Positions 1-11,200 of a stretch of DNA of 39,348 bases are shown piece after piece. The stretch is taken from contig LLCB01000425.1 of NCBI GenBank assembly GCA_001414345.1, forward strand, positions 1 to 39,348, in the 5' to 3' direction. Position 1 is the stretch's first letter. Every line of letters starts with the position of its first letter. Below the pieces are notes generated by a model. The model saw nothing but the letters and a program-made list of their open reading frames with translations. It searched no databases and was not told the DNA's origin. The stretch comes from Hymenoscyphus infarciens (taxonomy: Eukaryota > Ascomycota > Leotiomycetes > Helotiales > Helotiaceae). A program made the translations under genes and the position numbers.

Positions 1-242
1 ATCTTTTATTCTATTATATATTAAATATCTCTAGAACTTATCTCTTTTAAGCCTTCTACTCTATTATCTACTAAACGTATATATAGAAACATATATTTAA
101 TTAAATAATATATAATACTTTTTAGTCCTTTTAGTCACGTTTCTTTCAATGCCGTCAAAGGCCGATTTTACACGTGATACCTGCGCGCTGACAAAGCTCA
201 AAAGGCGACGTGGTCATACCGACGTTAGACGAGTCATATGGC

Positions 243-287
243 CCTTAGGAGGGCTGGTCATAACGTTATGACCTGGCCCTCCTAAGG
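243..287. repeat. Near-perfect 45-nt inverted repeat (hairpin)
   Basis: Outer arms CCTTAGGAGGGC (243-254) and GCCCTCCTAAGG (276-287) are exact reverse complements. Inner arms GGTCATAAC (256-264) and GTTATGACC (265-273) meet without a spacer. The only break is T255 against T274-G275. The total is 21 paired bases in each arm. It may be a short MITE, the fused ends of a transposon, or a replication or transcription stall site. The surrounding sequence does not decide between these. Confidence 0.75.
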
Positions 288-1487
288 CTCGGGCTCGCTT
301 CTTTTTGCATGCCTGTGGTGTAGAACTGATGTCTTCCCCTGACCACCACTAGGTTGGGAGCTCGGCTTGTTCTTCTGTCTAATGAGTTTGACCCGTTCTT
401 GATACTTGCTTGATATTGACGTTATATCTATGTTGGTCCAGATTTGGGTGCGAACGGGTCTGGCACGTGACTACCAGAGAGGTGGTCAACGAAGCCCAGC
501 CCGAGTGGCTTTCTTCCCAGCCGTTTCCCGCGTTTCAATAAATCCCATCGGACATCATCGCGATGTTCCTCGGAGGAGAATTTGAGGAATCCTTCTATCG
601 TTGAAGATGAGACGGAGATAACCATAGGCGCGTAGCATCGTTCTCTTCGTGCCTATGTTTATTTGGCAATCTTGGTACTCGTACAGCCCGGTTCAGCGAA
701 GCTACATTCGCAAGGGAACAGAAGTATCTACAGTTGAAGAAGTCAAGTGACGCATTTTCTGGAAAGAATAAGACTTCCAGGTTCTGGAGTAAATTGTCAT
801 ATCGTTGTTCCTTTTCTACTCCAATCTGGCCGGGTATCTCCCACCTTGGCACCACCAAGGCCCACCAGTAGGATTTAACCTTGAATACGCAATCTCATAC
901 CCGTCTTCTAAGTTCTGAACCAACGAGTTCTGGCTTGACCGATCTAGCTTCACGCTTGAATTGCAGTTTGAGGCCCGTATATGGCAGGTCCTCGCAAGTC
1001 GCCAAGTTTAGCCCGGTACAAAAGGGGAAGCTGTCATTCTCTTCAACGGTTGGAAACGCTTCTTCCTTTAACCTTATCAAATTACCCATTTTATCCCATT
1101 GGAACTATTCATCCCTGTCGATACTGGGCGGGCTGGCCCCTCCCCCGCACCAGATCGCAATTCGATTTTCTGCATGGATCGGTGCACTCCGCAATGAAAT
1201 CCTAATAAACGAAGCAGAACGGTGTCCAAGAAGACTACAAGGCTATTCTCCTCGCTGGCTGGTCCATGTACCACATCTAGACCCAGATAAGGAGAACTAC
1301 CGGTGGCAATATATATCCTGTAGGCAGTTTGGGACATCCATTGGTCGTGGGACCGCGCGAGACTCCCTTGTAGGAAGGACCCTCAATATGTGTGACTTTC
1401 GTTAGTCCATCACTCCCTCTAAGTTCCCGGCATCACACGCTTTGCTTGCTTTGTCCAACTTAGGAAGGCGTCGGGTCTTTAGAGAAA

Positions 1488-1499
1488 AGATAAATATCT
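1488..1499. promoter_or_regulatory. Candidate paired GATA-factor site
   Basis: AGATAAATATCT is a near-palindrome carrying GATA cores on both strands, 54 nt before the carboxypeptidase start codon. Fungal GATA factors such as AreA act on closely paired sites upstream of secreted peptidase genes. Binding here is inferred from position and sequence only. Confidence 0.35.
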
Positions 1500-1552
1500 A
1501 AGCTCACCCAAAGAGTTAAAGGTCACCGCTCACTTGTTGTTCTCTTGAAAAA

Positions 1553-3045
1553 ATGAGATCCCAACTTCTTCCCCTCTCCTTGGCAGTTTCTGCCGCAACA
1601 GGTGTCTTTGCTGTCAATTACGATGGAGCCAAGGCCATTCGAATTCCCGTTGGTGATGATGTTATTCCTGTGATGGAAATCATTGACCAACTTCAATTGC
1701 CTACCTGGAAAGGAGTGAACGCTGAAGGAGTACCAAAAGCAAATACCAATGTCGATCTCGTTGTTCCAGCAGACAAGGTAGAGAAGTTCGAAACTTTGAT
1801 CGATGGAATCGACATTGAGATCATGCACGAGGATCTGGGAGCATCCATCGCAGAAGAAGCACCTGTTGTCAATGACTTTGCTGGTAAGCCATTGGAATCC
1901 AGATACTAAAATGAAGTGAACTTGGTTAACGTGGTGTCATAGCCCAAGCAATTGACTTTTCAACTTATTTCAACGCCTACCACTCGTATGCTGATCATCT
2001 TGCATTCTTAAGTGCATTGCAAGCCCTGCACCCAAGCAACTCCGAAATTGTAACTAGTGGAACATCAGTCGGAGGGAGAGCCATCACCGGTCTTCATTTC
2101 TACGGAACTGCCAAAGGAAAACCTGCTGTTGTTCTCCATGGCACTGTGCACGCTAGAGAATGGATCACTACGACGACCACCGAGTACTTGGCTTACACGC
2201 TACTAACTAATTACACCACCAATGCCCAGATTAAGACTTTTGTTGACAAATATGATTTTTTCGTCTTCCCAGTCGTCAACCCAGATGGTATGTTTCTTCA
2301 CTCTGCAAAAACCTCCAATCTTGACAACAGCTGACCTTTTCTAGGTTTTGTTTACACACAGACCACAGATAGACTTTGGCGCAAGAATCGGCAGACAGTC
2401 TCCACAAGCACATGTGTCGGACGTGATATCAATCGAAACTGGAACTCCCATTGGAATATTGCTGGTGGCTCTTCCACCGATCCGTGCGACGAGACCTTCA
2501 GAGGTATGTCAACCCTGGCTTTCCCTAAATCACTACTAACGAATTATATAGGGTTGGCAGGGGGTGACTCCCCAGAAAATCAAGGTCTTTCAGCCTACAT
2601 CAACAACCTCGCCGCAACTCAAAAAGTCCAACTCTACATTGACGTCCATTCCTACAGTCAATACTTCATGACTCGTTTGTTTCTCCTTCAGACCCATATT
2701 ATTCTTTCGTTCTCGCACTAACATCTCACAGCATATGGTTACTCCTGCACCGCCTTAACCACAAATAACGCCGAGCTCCAAAGTCTTGCAAAAGGGACCG
2801 CGAGTGCCATCCAATCAATCTATGGAACCTCTTACGTATATGGTCCAGTCTGCAGTACCATTTACGCAGTCAGTGGTGGAAGTGTGGATTATGTCCAAGA
2901 TGTTACCAAGGCGAAATATGTTTTCACTATTGAACTTCGAGACACTGGAAGATATGGATTTGTTCTTCCACCAGCGCAGATTTTGGCGACAGGATTGGAG
3001 ACTTGGTCAGGATTCAAATATCTGTTGACGAACATGGCTTTGTAG
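1553..3045 (+). CDS. Secreted metallocarboxypeptidase A, peptidase family M14 (five exons)
   Basis: Exons 1553-1883, 1943-2287, 2345-2503, 2552-2674 and 2732-3045 join to 1272 nt (423 aa). The four introns are 48-59 nt with GT...AG ends, and ACTAAC/CTAAC-type branch sites are visible in introns 3 and 4. The protein has a signal peptide (about residues 1-19), then an M14 activation propeptide (to about 110), then the zinc carboxypeptidase domain. Visible catalytic residues are HxxE (H180, E183), the DINRNW segment, the third zinc ligand H311 in DVHSY, and the general base E387 in FTIELRDTG. It should release C-terminal residues from peptides outside the cell after removal of the propeptide. 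Splicing restores the whole family motif set across each junction, so the gene looks intact. A GATA pair lies upstream. The closest described relatives are the fungal MCPA proteins. Confidence 0.93.
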
Positions 3046-3541
3046 GGTGGTAGGACGTCAGATGGGTAGGGAGGGGCTGAGGGTTGGACTTGGGTGTGGG
3101 TTGGAACATCGTTGTTCGGTATAGGGGAAAAGAACCAATTCTATTCTCGCGGATATTATACCACGTGCTACTGTTATTACATTAAAACCCTCTTAAATGC
3201 CTAATCGATAAATGAAGTTATTCTAGAAGTCTAGAAGAAATAAGTCGTCTAAGAATACTTACAACGAACCTTGTTTTATTAATATATATTCGCTTAACCG
3301 TGTTTTCTGAAAGTCTGTCGAACTTTTGAAATTAATCTATCTTACTAGAATAACTTAATAACCTACGGAAAGTTATAAAGAAGAGAAATTATAACACGGT
3401 ACGTTTTAATTTATATCTTAGTAAGTTTCTTAAAATAATAAACTTCTTCTAATAAGATAGAAGAAATAAAGAATTCTAAAGAACCTATAAAAATACTTAG
3501 ATTATAGTACTAAGTAGTAAGTCTAGTAAGTTAAGCTATTA

Positions 3542-4267
3542 GAGCGTCTCGTATATACTAAAAGCCGGAATCGACTAAATCGTAAATCGCAAATCGTAAA
3601 TCGCAAATCGCAAATCGCAAATTATAAAAGTTAAGAGATATAGTAAATCTTTAACTATGTTATCCTATTCTCTTACTCTCTTACACTCTTACACTCTTAT
3701 ACTCTTGCACTCTTATACTCTTACGCTCTTACTCTCTTACTCTCTTGCTCTCTTACTCTCTTATCCTATTCTTCTATATACTACGTATACTAAGAGAGTA
3801 TAGGAGAGAGTAGGAGAGAGTAGGAGAGGTAGGTAAGTAAAAGAGAGAGTTAGAGGTAAGGAGGTAAGTAAACATTCTAGGAGAAGGTTTTTCCTAGCGT
3901 AGGTAAGAGGAGTTTAAAGTAAACATTCTCTCTACTCCCCCCTCTTCTCTTCTTTCTCTTTCTTCTCTCTTCTTTATCTAAAAACAATAGGAAGAATATA
4001 ATATAAGAGTTAGGTAATAGAGAGTAAGTATATAATAATAAGAAGGTAATATTACTACTATATATATAATACTCGTTCTCTCTCTCTATCCTCTAATTAA
4101 TTACTATAGATAGTCTTAATATAAAGAGAGAGAGAGAGGGGAGAAGAAGAGAGAAGGAGAGAGAGAGAACTTAAATTAAAAAGATATTATATTTTATAGT
4201 TATAAAAAGTACGATTTACGATTTGTGATTTAGTCGTTTCCGACTTTTAGTATATACGGAATGCCGT
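3542..4267. mobile_element. Candidate non-autonomous TIR transposon with 8-bp target duplication (hAT-like)
   Basis: Left arm 3550-3597 and right arm 4211-4258 are inverted repeats matching at 43 of 48 positions by eye. Both contain a CGTATATACTAAAAG-type outer block followed inward by 7-bp repeats of the AAATCGT/AAATCGC type (six in the left arm up to 3622, about three in the right). The 8-mer AGCTATTA occurs directly at 3534-3541 and again at 4268-4275, as expected for a target-site duplication. Eight bp is the length used by hAT elements. The interior is microsatellite with no coding frame, so it would depend on a transposase made elsewhere. Confidence 0.6.
3657..3777. repeat. CTCTTA-type microsatellite
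   Basis: A degenerate run of CTCTTA/CTCTTG words with a period of six to seven bases. It lies inside the TIR element and faces a purine-rich counterpart of GAGAGTA words at about 3790-3850 on the same strand, so the pair can fold back. Confidence 0.7.
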
Positions 4268-4832
4268 AGCTATTAACTTATATTATCTAAGATTATTTAG
4301 AAAAATCAAATTAATTAGATAAAGTCTCTCTAATCTCTCTAAGTAATAGAGTATTAGATTCTTATCTAAATAATACTTAATTAATATAAATATTCTAGAT
4401 ATAATTCTAGAAAGACGTTATTTAGAAATTATAGAGTACGAGGTAAGAAAAACAGCGCTTAATAGCTATTGACTAGTACTATACGTATACGTGCCTAAAC
4501 TCGCTTAAAATGTTAGTTTTCTCGCTTTTAATATATATTTAAAAGAGATAATTAATAAGTAATATATACTAGTTTAGGAGGTTGATAATTGAAAGATATA
4601 TAAGTAACGAGTAATTTAAAGTAGTTCTAATAGTATAGATATAGGTAGGAAAAGTAGAGTTCTTAAGAGATACGTAGACTCTGAAGAGCTTATTTAGCGC
4701 TATGACCGATTAGTAGAGCACACACCTCTGATTCTTAACACCTAGCCTCACTTAAGCCTTGCCATAAACTCAAAAAACGAAGCGTCAAATCTCAATCAAA
4801 ATCTATCATTATTTCCTCAAGCTGTAACTTAA

Positions 4833-5270
4833 ATGTCTGTCAGCATCGGTTTCTCAGCAGGTGATTTCATCGCCGGATTTGCGCTCGTCGCAACAGTTAT
4901 CGACGCCCTTCAAGAAAGCGGAGATGTAAGCGCGAGCAGTCAAGAACAACTGTAGACGCTTGAAACAGCACTTCTCCATCTCAAGAGACTAGATCTTGAT
5001 TACAAACAGACTGCAGAGGTAATTGCGCTTCAGCAAGCGGCAGCGCAGTGCCAACGAACCATTGATGGGTTCTGGGAGAAGATTCCAGAATACCAGCCTC
5101 AACTGCGAGAACAAGGATCGAGCTCCAGGCTGAAGGATGGATGGATGAATATCAGATGGGCTCTGTGTAGGAAGGAAGATGTTGAGAAATGTAAAACCAC
5201 TTTGGTGGTGCATACGGAGTCTTTACAGTTGGTGCTTGCGACTGTACAAAAGTATAGGTTCCTAGTTTAG
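4833..5270 (+). pseudogene. Broken gene for the fungal N-terminal domain of STAND/ankyrin-type proteins
   Basis: One frame starts at ATG 4833 (MSVSIGFSAGDFIAGFALVA...) and runs to TAG 5268-5270 with a single internal stop, TAG 4953-4955, after codon 40. Downstream of that stop the frame is open and keeps the family pattern TLETALLHLKRLD, QCQRTIDGFWEKIPEYQPQL, LKDGWMNIRWALCRKEDVEK and a last helix near LATVQK. This helical domain usually heads large fungal proteins of the NLR-like or ubiquitin-like-domain group. Here nothing recognisable follows 5270, where A+T-rich sequence begins. The internal stop could be a RIP product (CAG to TAG). The gene is therefore interrupted and also truncated at its 3' side. 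The family assignment rests on remembered pattern, not on a search. Confidence 0.65.
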
Positions 5271-6621
5271 ATTCTTCTTTATATGCTAAGTTTCTTGAAC
5301 AGGGAGTCGATGAGTATAATGAGAAACTTCATAAACACTAAAGCGACAGTACTTCACCTGTAAAGTTCCCCCGTCAATGTTGGGTCCAGAGGTTTTTGAT
5401 ACGTAAAGCATTCGCCTACTCAAAGTCAAGAAATGAAGACTGCACTTAACCAGCAGATACTTAAAAGCCGGTTCATTAATCCCGAAAGACTAAAAGCAAC
5501 GCTTGACACATCATTTGGACAAAATTACAGCGTGCGAGTAAGCAACCTGGGCTGGAAATCTCTAACGAAATAACACACTAATAAGTTAATAGTACAAACC
5601 AGGTCTCGGGATACTCAAAGTTCCTATTCTTCTTACTAAGGTATGTGAACTCTTCTTAAATCTCTAAAGAGTCTTAATAACTAGCTCTATTAAGACGTAT
5701 CAGGAGCAAATTTAAAGATATTAGATAGCTATATACTTTGTATAGAGCAGGGTTTTTCCTCCTCAGGTTGTAATCATTAAGTGGTTCTTTCGGAATTTCT
5801 ATATTATAGAATAGTATCTCTTTTGATCTTATACTCGTCATAAAATCTTCTATTTAGAGGAACGGTTGTTAGATAAAGAAATTTTTCTAGTTCTTTAGAA
5901 TAATTTTAATATTTAGCAAACTTTACAAACGTTGAAAGATTATCAATAAACTCTAATGATTATATTTCTACCCAGAGTACAATTTAATAATTCTATTCTT
6001 CGAAACGTTTGGAGAAAGTAAAATAAGATACTTACTATAGGGTTACTTGAAGTTTCTTAATTCACTAGAGTTCATCTGAACAACTATAGTCTCCTAGATA
6101 AATCAGATAATTTTGATAAATGAAGAATGATTCGAAGAATAAAAATATTTAACTCGTAACCCTTGTTAAGAAGCGAATAATTCATACTCAAACGATAATA
6201 AATACATATGTCAATGAAAATGATCGCGTTTATAACCTAAGACCTAGCCTAAACTAAGAGTCCACTGTTTATACCAATTATCTTATGATTTTACATGATT
6301 TTAGCTACTCGTCTTATCAAAAATCAACTATTTCTTGTGATATGTTTGGAGTCATACTAAATATGTAAGGCTGTGATTTCAAGAAAGTCAAGCCATTTGG
6401 AAATTTGTCTTACCTCGGGAGCTACAGTGCATAGCGAAAACCACTTGTAAATATATTTCATTTCCTGGAAACAGAGCTGTCATATTATTTCATTATCATC
6501 GTGAACGCCAATTTCTATTGACCCGCCAAAGCGTGCCCCTCTAAGAATTTTCTAAACGCTACAGTACAGATTCTATGATGGTAGTCAACTTTTGTGTGCT
6601 TATTCCCAAGTAAAGAGGTTT
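5271..6621. other. Gene-free stretch, mostly A+T-rich
   Basis: About 5271-5570 has near-normal composition and may be leftover sequence from the upstream pseudogene. A short open frame from an ATG near 5434 gives about 46 codons without a recognisable motif. From about 5580 to 6350 the sequence is A+T-rich with scattered stops in all frames. The last part becomes normal and would hold the 3' UTR of the minus-strand GNA1 gene. Confidence 0.55.
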
Positions 6622-7284
6622 TTATGTACTTTTCGGCGCCTCGTAATAATGTGCCATTTCCAGTCCTGCACGCTTGAAGCCGCACTTGACGTAGAATCCC
6701 TCGTTGGTCTCGCTGCAATCCAAAATGCTCTTGTAACAACCCACTTTCTCGGCGATGAAGTCTAAAGCTTGGATGATTTTAAGGCCGAGCTTCTTGCCTT
6801 GTTGGTCTTTGGCGACTGCGATGTCTTCGATGTGTCCGACTAGACCTAGGTTGTGAATGCTATTGCGAAAATGTTAGCCTCGTGTTGCGGCAATGCGCTG
6901 GTGGGACTGGGGCGGGCTGAGGATTTCGGGGGCTCCTTACAACTTTCTCTCGACAATCAAAGCTCCTGTGCCAACAATTCGGGTTCCATCGTCAATTACG
7001 AGGAGATAATAACCGCCCTTTCCTTGTGTGTTCATCCAGTCGTATCGTTCGTTCCATTGTGCTTCAGTGATGTCACCAACAGTTGTAAGAACCCGCAGAC
7101 AGTCGAGAAAACCACGGTTGTAGTCAGACTTTCGCATTGGGCGGATTGTATATGATTCTGGGAGTATCGAGGCAATCGCGGGAGAGATCAATTCTGGGCT
7201 GAAGAGACCGGTTTCGCCGACATCTGTCCACTCTTCGCCATTGGTTGCGGCTTCGACCTTGACGTCTGGGATTGGTGCGCTCAT
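6622..7284 (-). CDS. GNA1: Glucosamine 6-phosphate N-acetyltransferase (GNAT family)
   Basis: Two exons on the minus strand: exon 1 is 7284-6941, the intron is 6940-6860 (81 nt, GTAAGG start, GCTAAC branch, AATAG end) and exon 2 is 6859-6622, giving 193 aa. The protein carries the Gna1 signature. An N-terminal extension of about 45 residues precedes YTIRPMRKSDY, then the core with GYYLLVIDDG and IVGTGALIVERKF. The acetyl-CoA loop is QQGKKLG (residues 134-140) after GHIEDIAV. The active-site end is CYKSILDCSETNEGFYVKCGF. It acetylates GlcN-6-P with acetyl-CoA in UDP-GlcNAc synthesis, which feeds chitin, N-glycans and GPI anchors. Yeast Gna1 has 159 residues, so this is a normal fungal form with a longer N-terminus. 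It is divergent from the lipase gene at 8234 across a 949-nt intergenic region. Confidence 0.93.
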
Positions 7285-8233
7285 CGCGATGGGTATCGTT
7301 CGCGGAGGGGATGGGTGTTTGAAGGCAGGTCGTTGAGGAAGCTAGAAAAAGAGGATGAGTTGTGTTGTTACGGGTCAAGACCGGGTGAATAGCAACCTTC
7401 CAAAAGAGTTCTTTGTTGCAAGTTGAGCCTCAATTGGTGCTGTGGCTGTGTTGATAATTGCCGTGCGATCAAGTTTGCTTTGGATTGCTTGCGTAAATAG
7501 TTGAGAAGTTGAGAAGTTGAGAAGTTGAGACTTTGTATTAAATTGTTCCTGGGGGCAGGGCTGAGCTTCCTCCACCAAGGCAGTCTATTTTTAGCCACAA
7601 CCTCCACTCCGCCCTTTTCCAGGAAGTTATTGGACGTTATTGGACGAACACCAATTCTGCCTTCTTGCCTTATTCAAAACACGAGCCAGATGCGCCCCTA
7701 CGATTGGGTCGAGTGGGTTTGCTGCACGAGTATAAACAAGCAATAAGCCGGCAGCTTCGATGACGCCCCTGAAAGCTTATCGATAGCTGATTGTTGCCAT
7801 GTACATACACGTACGCGAGCAGGACACCAATGCAAGGGGTACATATACATATATCGTGGCATTCCAAAGAGCCTCGGGACCATTCCATAACGCGTCAAAG
7901 TAACTTCTTGTGTTTTGGGACTGGACAGTACAATGACTTTTGATTTCCTTTCTTTGCACTTGCCGTTGTCTCTCGATTAAGCATGGGAAGGGTATATCCG
8001 CTTAACCTTATCACATGCCAGCCCAAACCTTGAGACGACGCAACGTCAAAGTGCTAGCTAACTATTCGCCCCTTTGCTCACACTACTTTGCCCTCAAATA
8101 ATAGCAGTGTTAGATTATGCTGGAAAATACAACTTTACTTGCATACATTTCCACTGAATCTCTGCGTCGAATGGGAAATACAAGTTAGAAACTCCTCTCG
8201 AAATATCGGTAGCGCTACAATTCAACAGTCGCC
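7285..8233. promoter_or_regulatory. Divergent intergenic region between GNA1 and the lipase gene
   Basis: This 949-nt region lies between two start codons facing away from each other, so it should carry both promoters. It contains an 8-bp tandem TTGAGAAG (about 3.75 copies, 7501-7530), which reads as a CT-rich tract on the GNA1 strand and may lie in its leader. I see no convincing TATA box. Short open frames here overlap each other and look like noise. Confidence 0.6.
7501..7530. repeat. 8-bp tandem repeat TTGAGAAG
   Basis: Three full copies and one partial copy. On the minus strand the tract reads CTTCTCAA, a pyrimidine-rich run of the kind common in fungal leaders, 217-246 nt before the GNA1 start codon. 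Confidence 0.85.
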
Positions 8234-11200
8234 ATGGAGCAGGATGAAGAAGCAAACTCCAAGGCTCTGGAGCTCTCCAAACACAATCCCAATGGGACAA
8301 CCTTACTTCCTGAACCCATCGCGAATGTTGTAACTTTGGTCACTAGGTCGTCATCCATATACCTCCGGTTGGGAACTTTCATCGCCGGTCTTGCCCTCGA
8401 TGGCGCACGAATAACCACCCTCACAAGTCTCGAACTCGGGCGAGCCCTAGTCGAAGCAATCCTCGCGAGTTCCGGTCGAGAGGTATCTGCAAGAAGCACA
8501 GGAGAACTGGGACGAGCCGAGGCTGAGAGCATCTTGGACAAGAGTGTGGCGACTTTACATCGAACAATCACCGGCATCTCTTTTGCTGCGAGTACTGGCT
8601 TTCATTTGAGCTCGGCTGCTTTACATTCGGCGACGGATCTCAGCCAGCAACTTCTTGGGGCTTTGGACAGCATACTTGGGAGTACCGATTCGAGCAGGGC
8701 AATTGCTAGCATTATTACATTGATCCGAAGGGAATTCCAAAACCCCGCAACAGGCAGGGAGGGCGAGAAAGTGGGAGTGGCGGATCTGCTGAGTGGAATC
8801 ACCGGACTGGCATTGTTGCAGAGCTGGTGTATAAAGTCGACAGACTTAGAGTGTCGGGAAGGAAGACAAGAAGATGTCGTATGGGATGTTGTAATTTTGG
8901 ACAACGGAAGGAGAGCCGACGTTGTTGGAAATGTTGACAGAAACAACAATGGACATACAAAAGCACGGCCGGAGTCAATGTCATTTATGAGTACGACCGG
9001 CGGGGAAATGCTGGAGACAATTGAAAGGGATGGAAGCAGTACAGATGACTCGGAAGAAGACTTGCCTGAAATCCATCTTCGACAGAGGATAATGAGGTCT
9101 CTACCGACAAATGCATCGGTATCGATCACCACCTCGACTTCTGTTACGAAGACTATCACAGTCGAAATTACAGGTGCCCAGCCTCCAAACCTCTCTCCTC
9201 CACCTCCTGGTGTCGAAATTATTGAGGAGGATGCAAATAATGCAAAAGACGATGCCTTTGGAGGAACAATGATTAAAAGTGGACAAGTACCCCCAAGTTA
9301 CCGGGTGGTATATCAAATAAAGCGAGATGCTCTTCGTACAACTGATTTCACCCCCCAAGGTTCCTTGGAAGAAACTCAACGCGATGTAGGGGATGGCCGG
9401 GCTCATCTTGAAGAAATTCCCTCTAACCAGACTATTCAGCCCTTTGAGCTTAGGTCACCTCGAACCCCATCACCTGAAGCAGAACAACCGGCTGTGCCAT
9501 CTATTGTTTACCCACAAACTCCGCCTTCAGGACCAACATTCCGTCTTTGCACCGATAATGACAACCACGCCTCCCCCACGCCTCCCAGCAGCCTGGCCCC
9601 ACGAGACATAACAGGGAATTACCTCAACCAAAAACGGCCAAGGAAACCCATGAGCTCAGCCTCCTCCATCAGTGGAACAGAAAACCAACCTCCCAAAAAG
9701 GTCATCACTTCGAAGCCCCAACCAACAAGGAAGACTAAGCTAGAAAAAGAAAAACCTCCGCCAAAACCACCAGTAAGAAAGTCCTCATTTCGTAATGCTA
9801 TCAAAAAGGGACCTTCATCTACCATTTCACACCTGTTGAGCAAGGAAACCTATAATGAACAAACCTCACCACCCAAACCACCACCAAAACCCCAATGGGG
9901 TTCCGGACCAAACTCGGCTCCGAAATCATATATCCCGGTTCCTCAGCAAGCCTCCAGTATGTCCCCGCTTCGGGATGCTCCCCGGCCACCACAGCGAGGC
10001 AACCCAAACTATTTTACATCTCGGGATTTGGGGTTCAAACAGCCACAGGATCTACCGCCCAGTCCTTCCAGAGCGAGCTATTACTCGGTTCAAGACCAGC
10101 GGAGAGGTTCTGTGGTTTCCCAGTCAGAAACATACTCAATCCATTCAGCAGATACACGACCCGGCTCTCCAAGTGCATTTCGGACGCACCTTAGGACCCA
10201 GAGTAGCTTGCTAAGGGCAAGATCCGAAAAGAACATCCCCCCTTCTCAAATATCCCATGGTACTCATCAACATCGAAGATCGAAGAGCTATGTGCCAAGT
10301 ATATATACTCTCAAAACAAACGGCTCTACAACATCGCTTGTATTGGCGTCCACTCCTCAAAATAGCGCATTCGAAGATTACAAGACTTTGGAGACGATGT
10401 CCAGAACTGGACATGCTGAGGGCATGTTTCCGCAACACCACATTGTTAGAAACATTACTCGATTTGTACGCTTTGCTTCAGCCTCATATGGTGCAAGCTT
10501 CTTAAGGGTCATGGGCATCACTGTCTCCGATGTCGCTTCTAGAAAATCATTCGATTCTGCTCACCATTATGAGCACCATTCTTTCTCAAGCCACACTCAA
10601 CTTCCCGCCGACACCATTTTACTGTCCTCTTTTGTTGATCCTCAAGGTGGAACAGATTCGTCTGGAAACACCGATACCGGCGTTCCAATGGTACATTTCG
10701 TGTCACTCGATCACGATTCAAAGGCTGTTGTTCTGACATGTCGTGGTACGCTTGGGTTCGAAGATGTTCTCACCGACTTGACATGCGAGTACGATGTACT
10801 GAATTGGCGAGGTCAAAATTACAGTGTTCACAAAGGAATTCATGCATCTGCACGGCGTCTTCTCAATGGAAGCAGTAGCCGGGTCATGGCAACTATCACT
10901 GCAGCTCTTGAAGAATTCCCAGAATATGGTCTCGTGCTCTGCGGGCATTCTCTTGGTGGGGGTGTCTCAGCACTCCTCGCAATCATGATATCAGAACCGA
11001 GTTCTGACCCCTCAACAACCGCCTTCGTTACCTCCTCTTCATCTAGCCCACAATTACTTCTGACAGCTCGAAATGAGCATGGCACTGCACCGTCAAACTT
11101 TCATCTCCCACCTGGTCGCCCAATCCACGTCTATGCCTATGGTCCGCCGGCGACACTATCTTCTAGCCTCCGTCTTGCAACGCGAGGACTCATCACTACT

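Larger units (their letters stand above)
1..1552. other. Intergenic region upstream of the carboxypeptidase gene
   Basis: The first ~130 bases are A+T-rich with few CpA or TpG, like the RIP-eroded blocks further on. Composition is ordinary from about 140 onward. A hairpin lies at 243-287. Open frames here (428-625 -, 595-858 -, 881-1405 +, 895-1089 -, 1077-1337 -) overlap one another, and the largest starts at TTG. None resembles a known family, so no gene is called. The stretch just before 1553 serves as the promoter and leader of the carboxypeptidase gene. Confidence 0.6.
3046..4832. other. A+T-rich, RIP-like intergenic block
   Basis: Beyond about 3180 the sequence is dominated by TA-rich words with very few CpA or TpG and no usable open frame. 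It holds the TIR element at 3542-4267 and pyrimidine/purine microsatellites (CTCTTA-type at about 3660-3775; GAGAGTA-type at about 3790-3850). Composition returns to normal near 4730, just before the pseudogene. Confidence 0.7.

Noticed and set aside
881..1405. 174-codon plus-strand open frame before the carboxypeptidase gene
   Set aside because: It starts at TTG, overlaps minus-strand frames of similar size, has no domain or splice logic and resembles no known protein.
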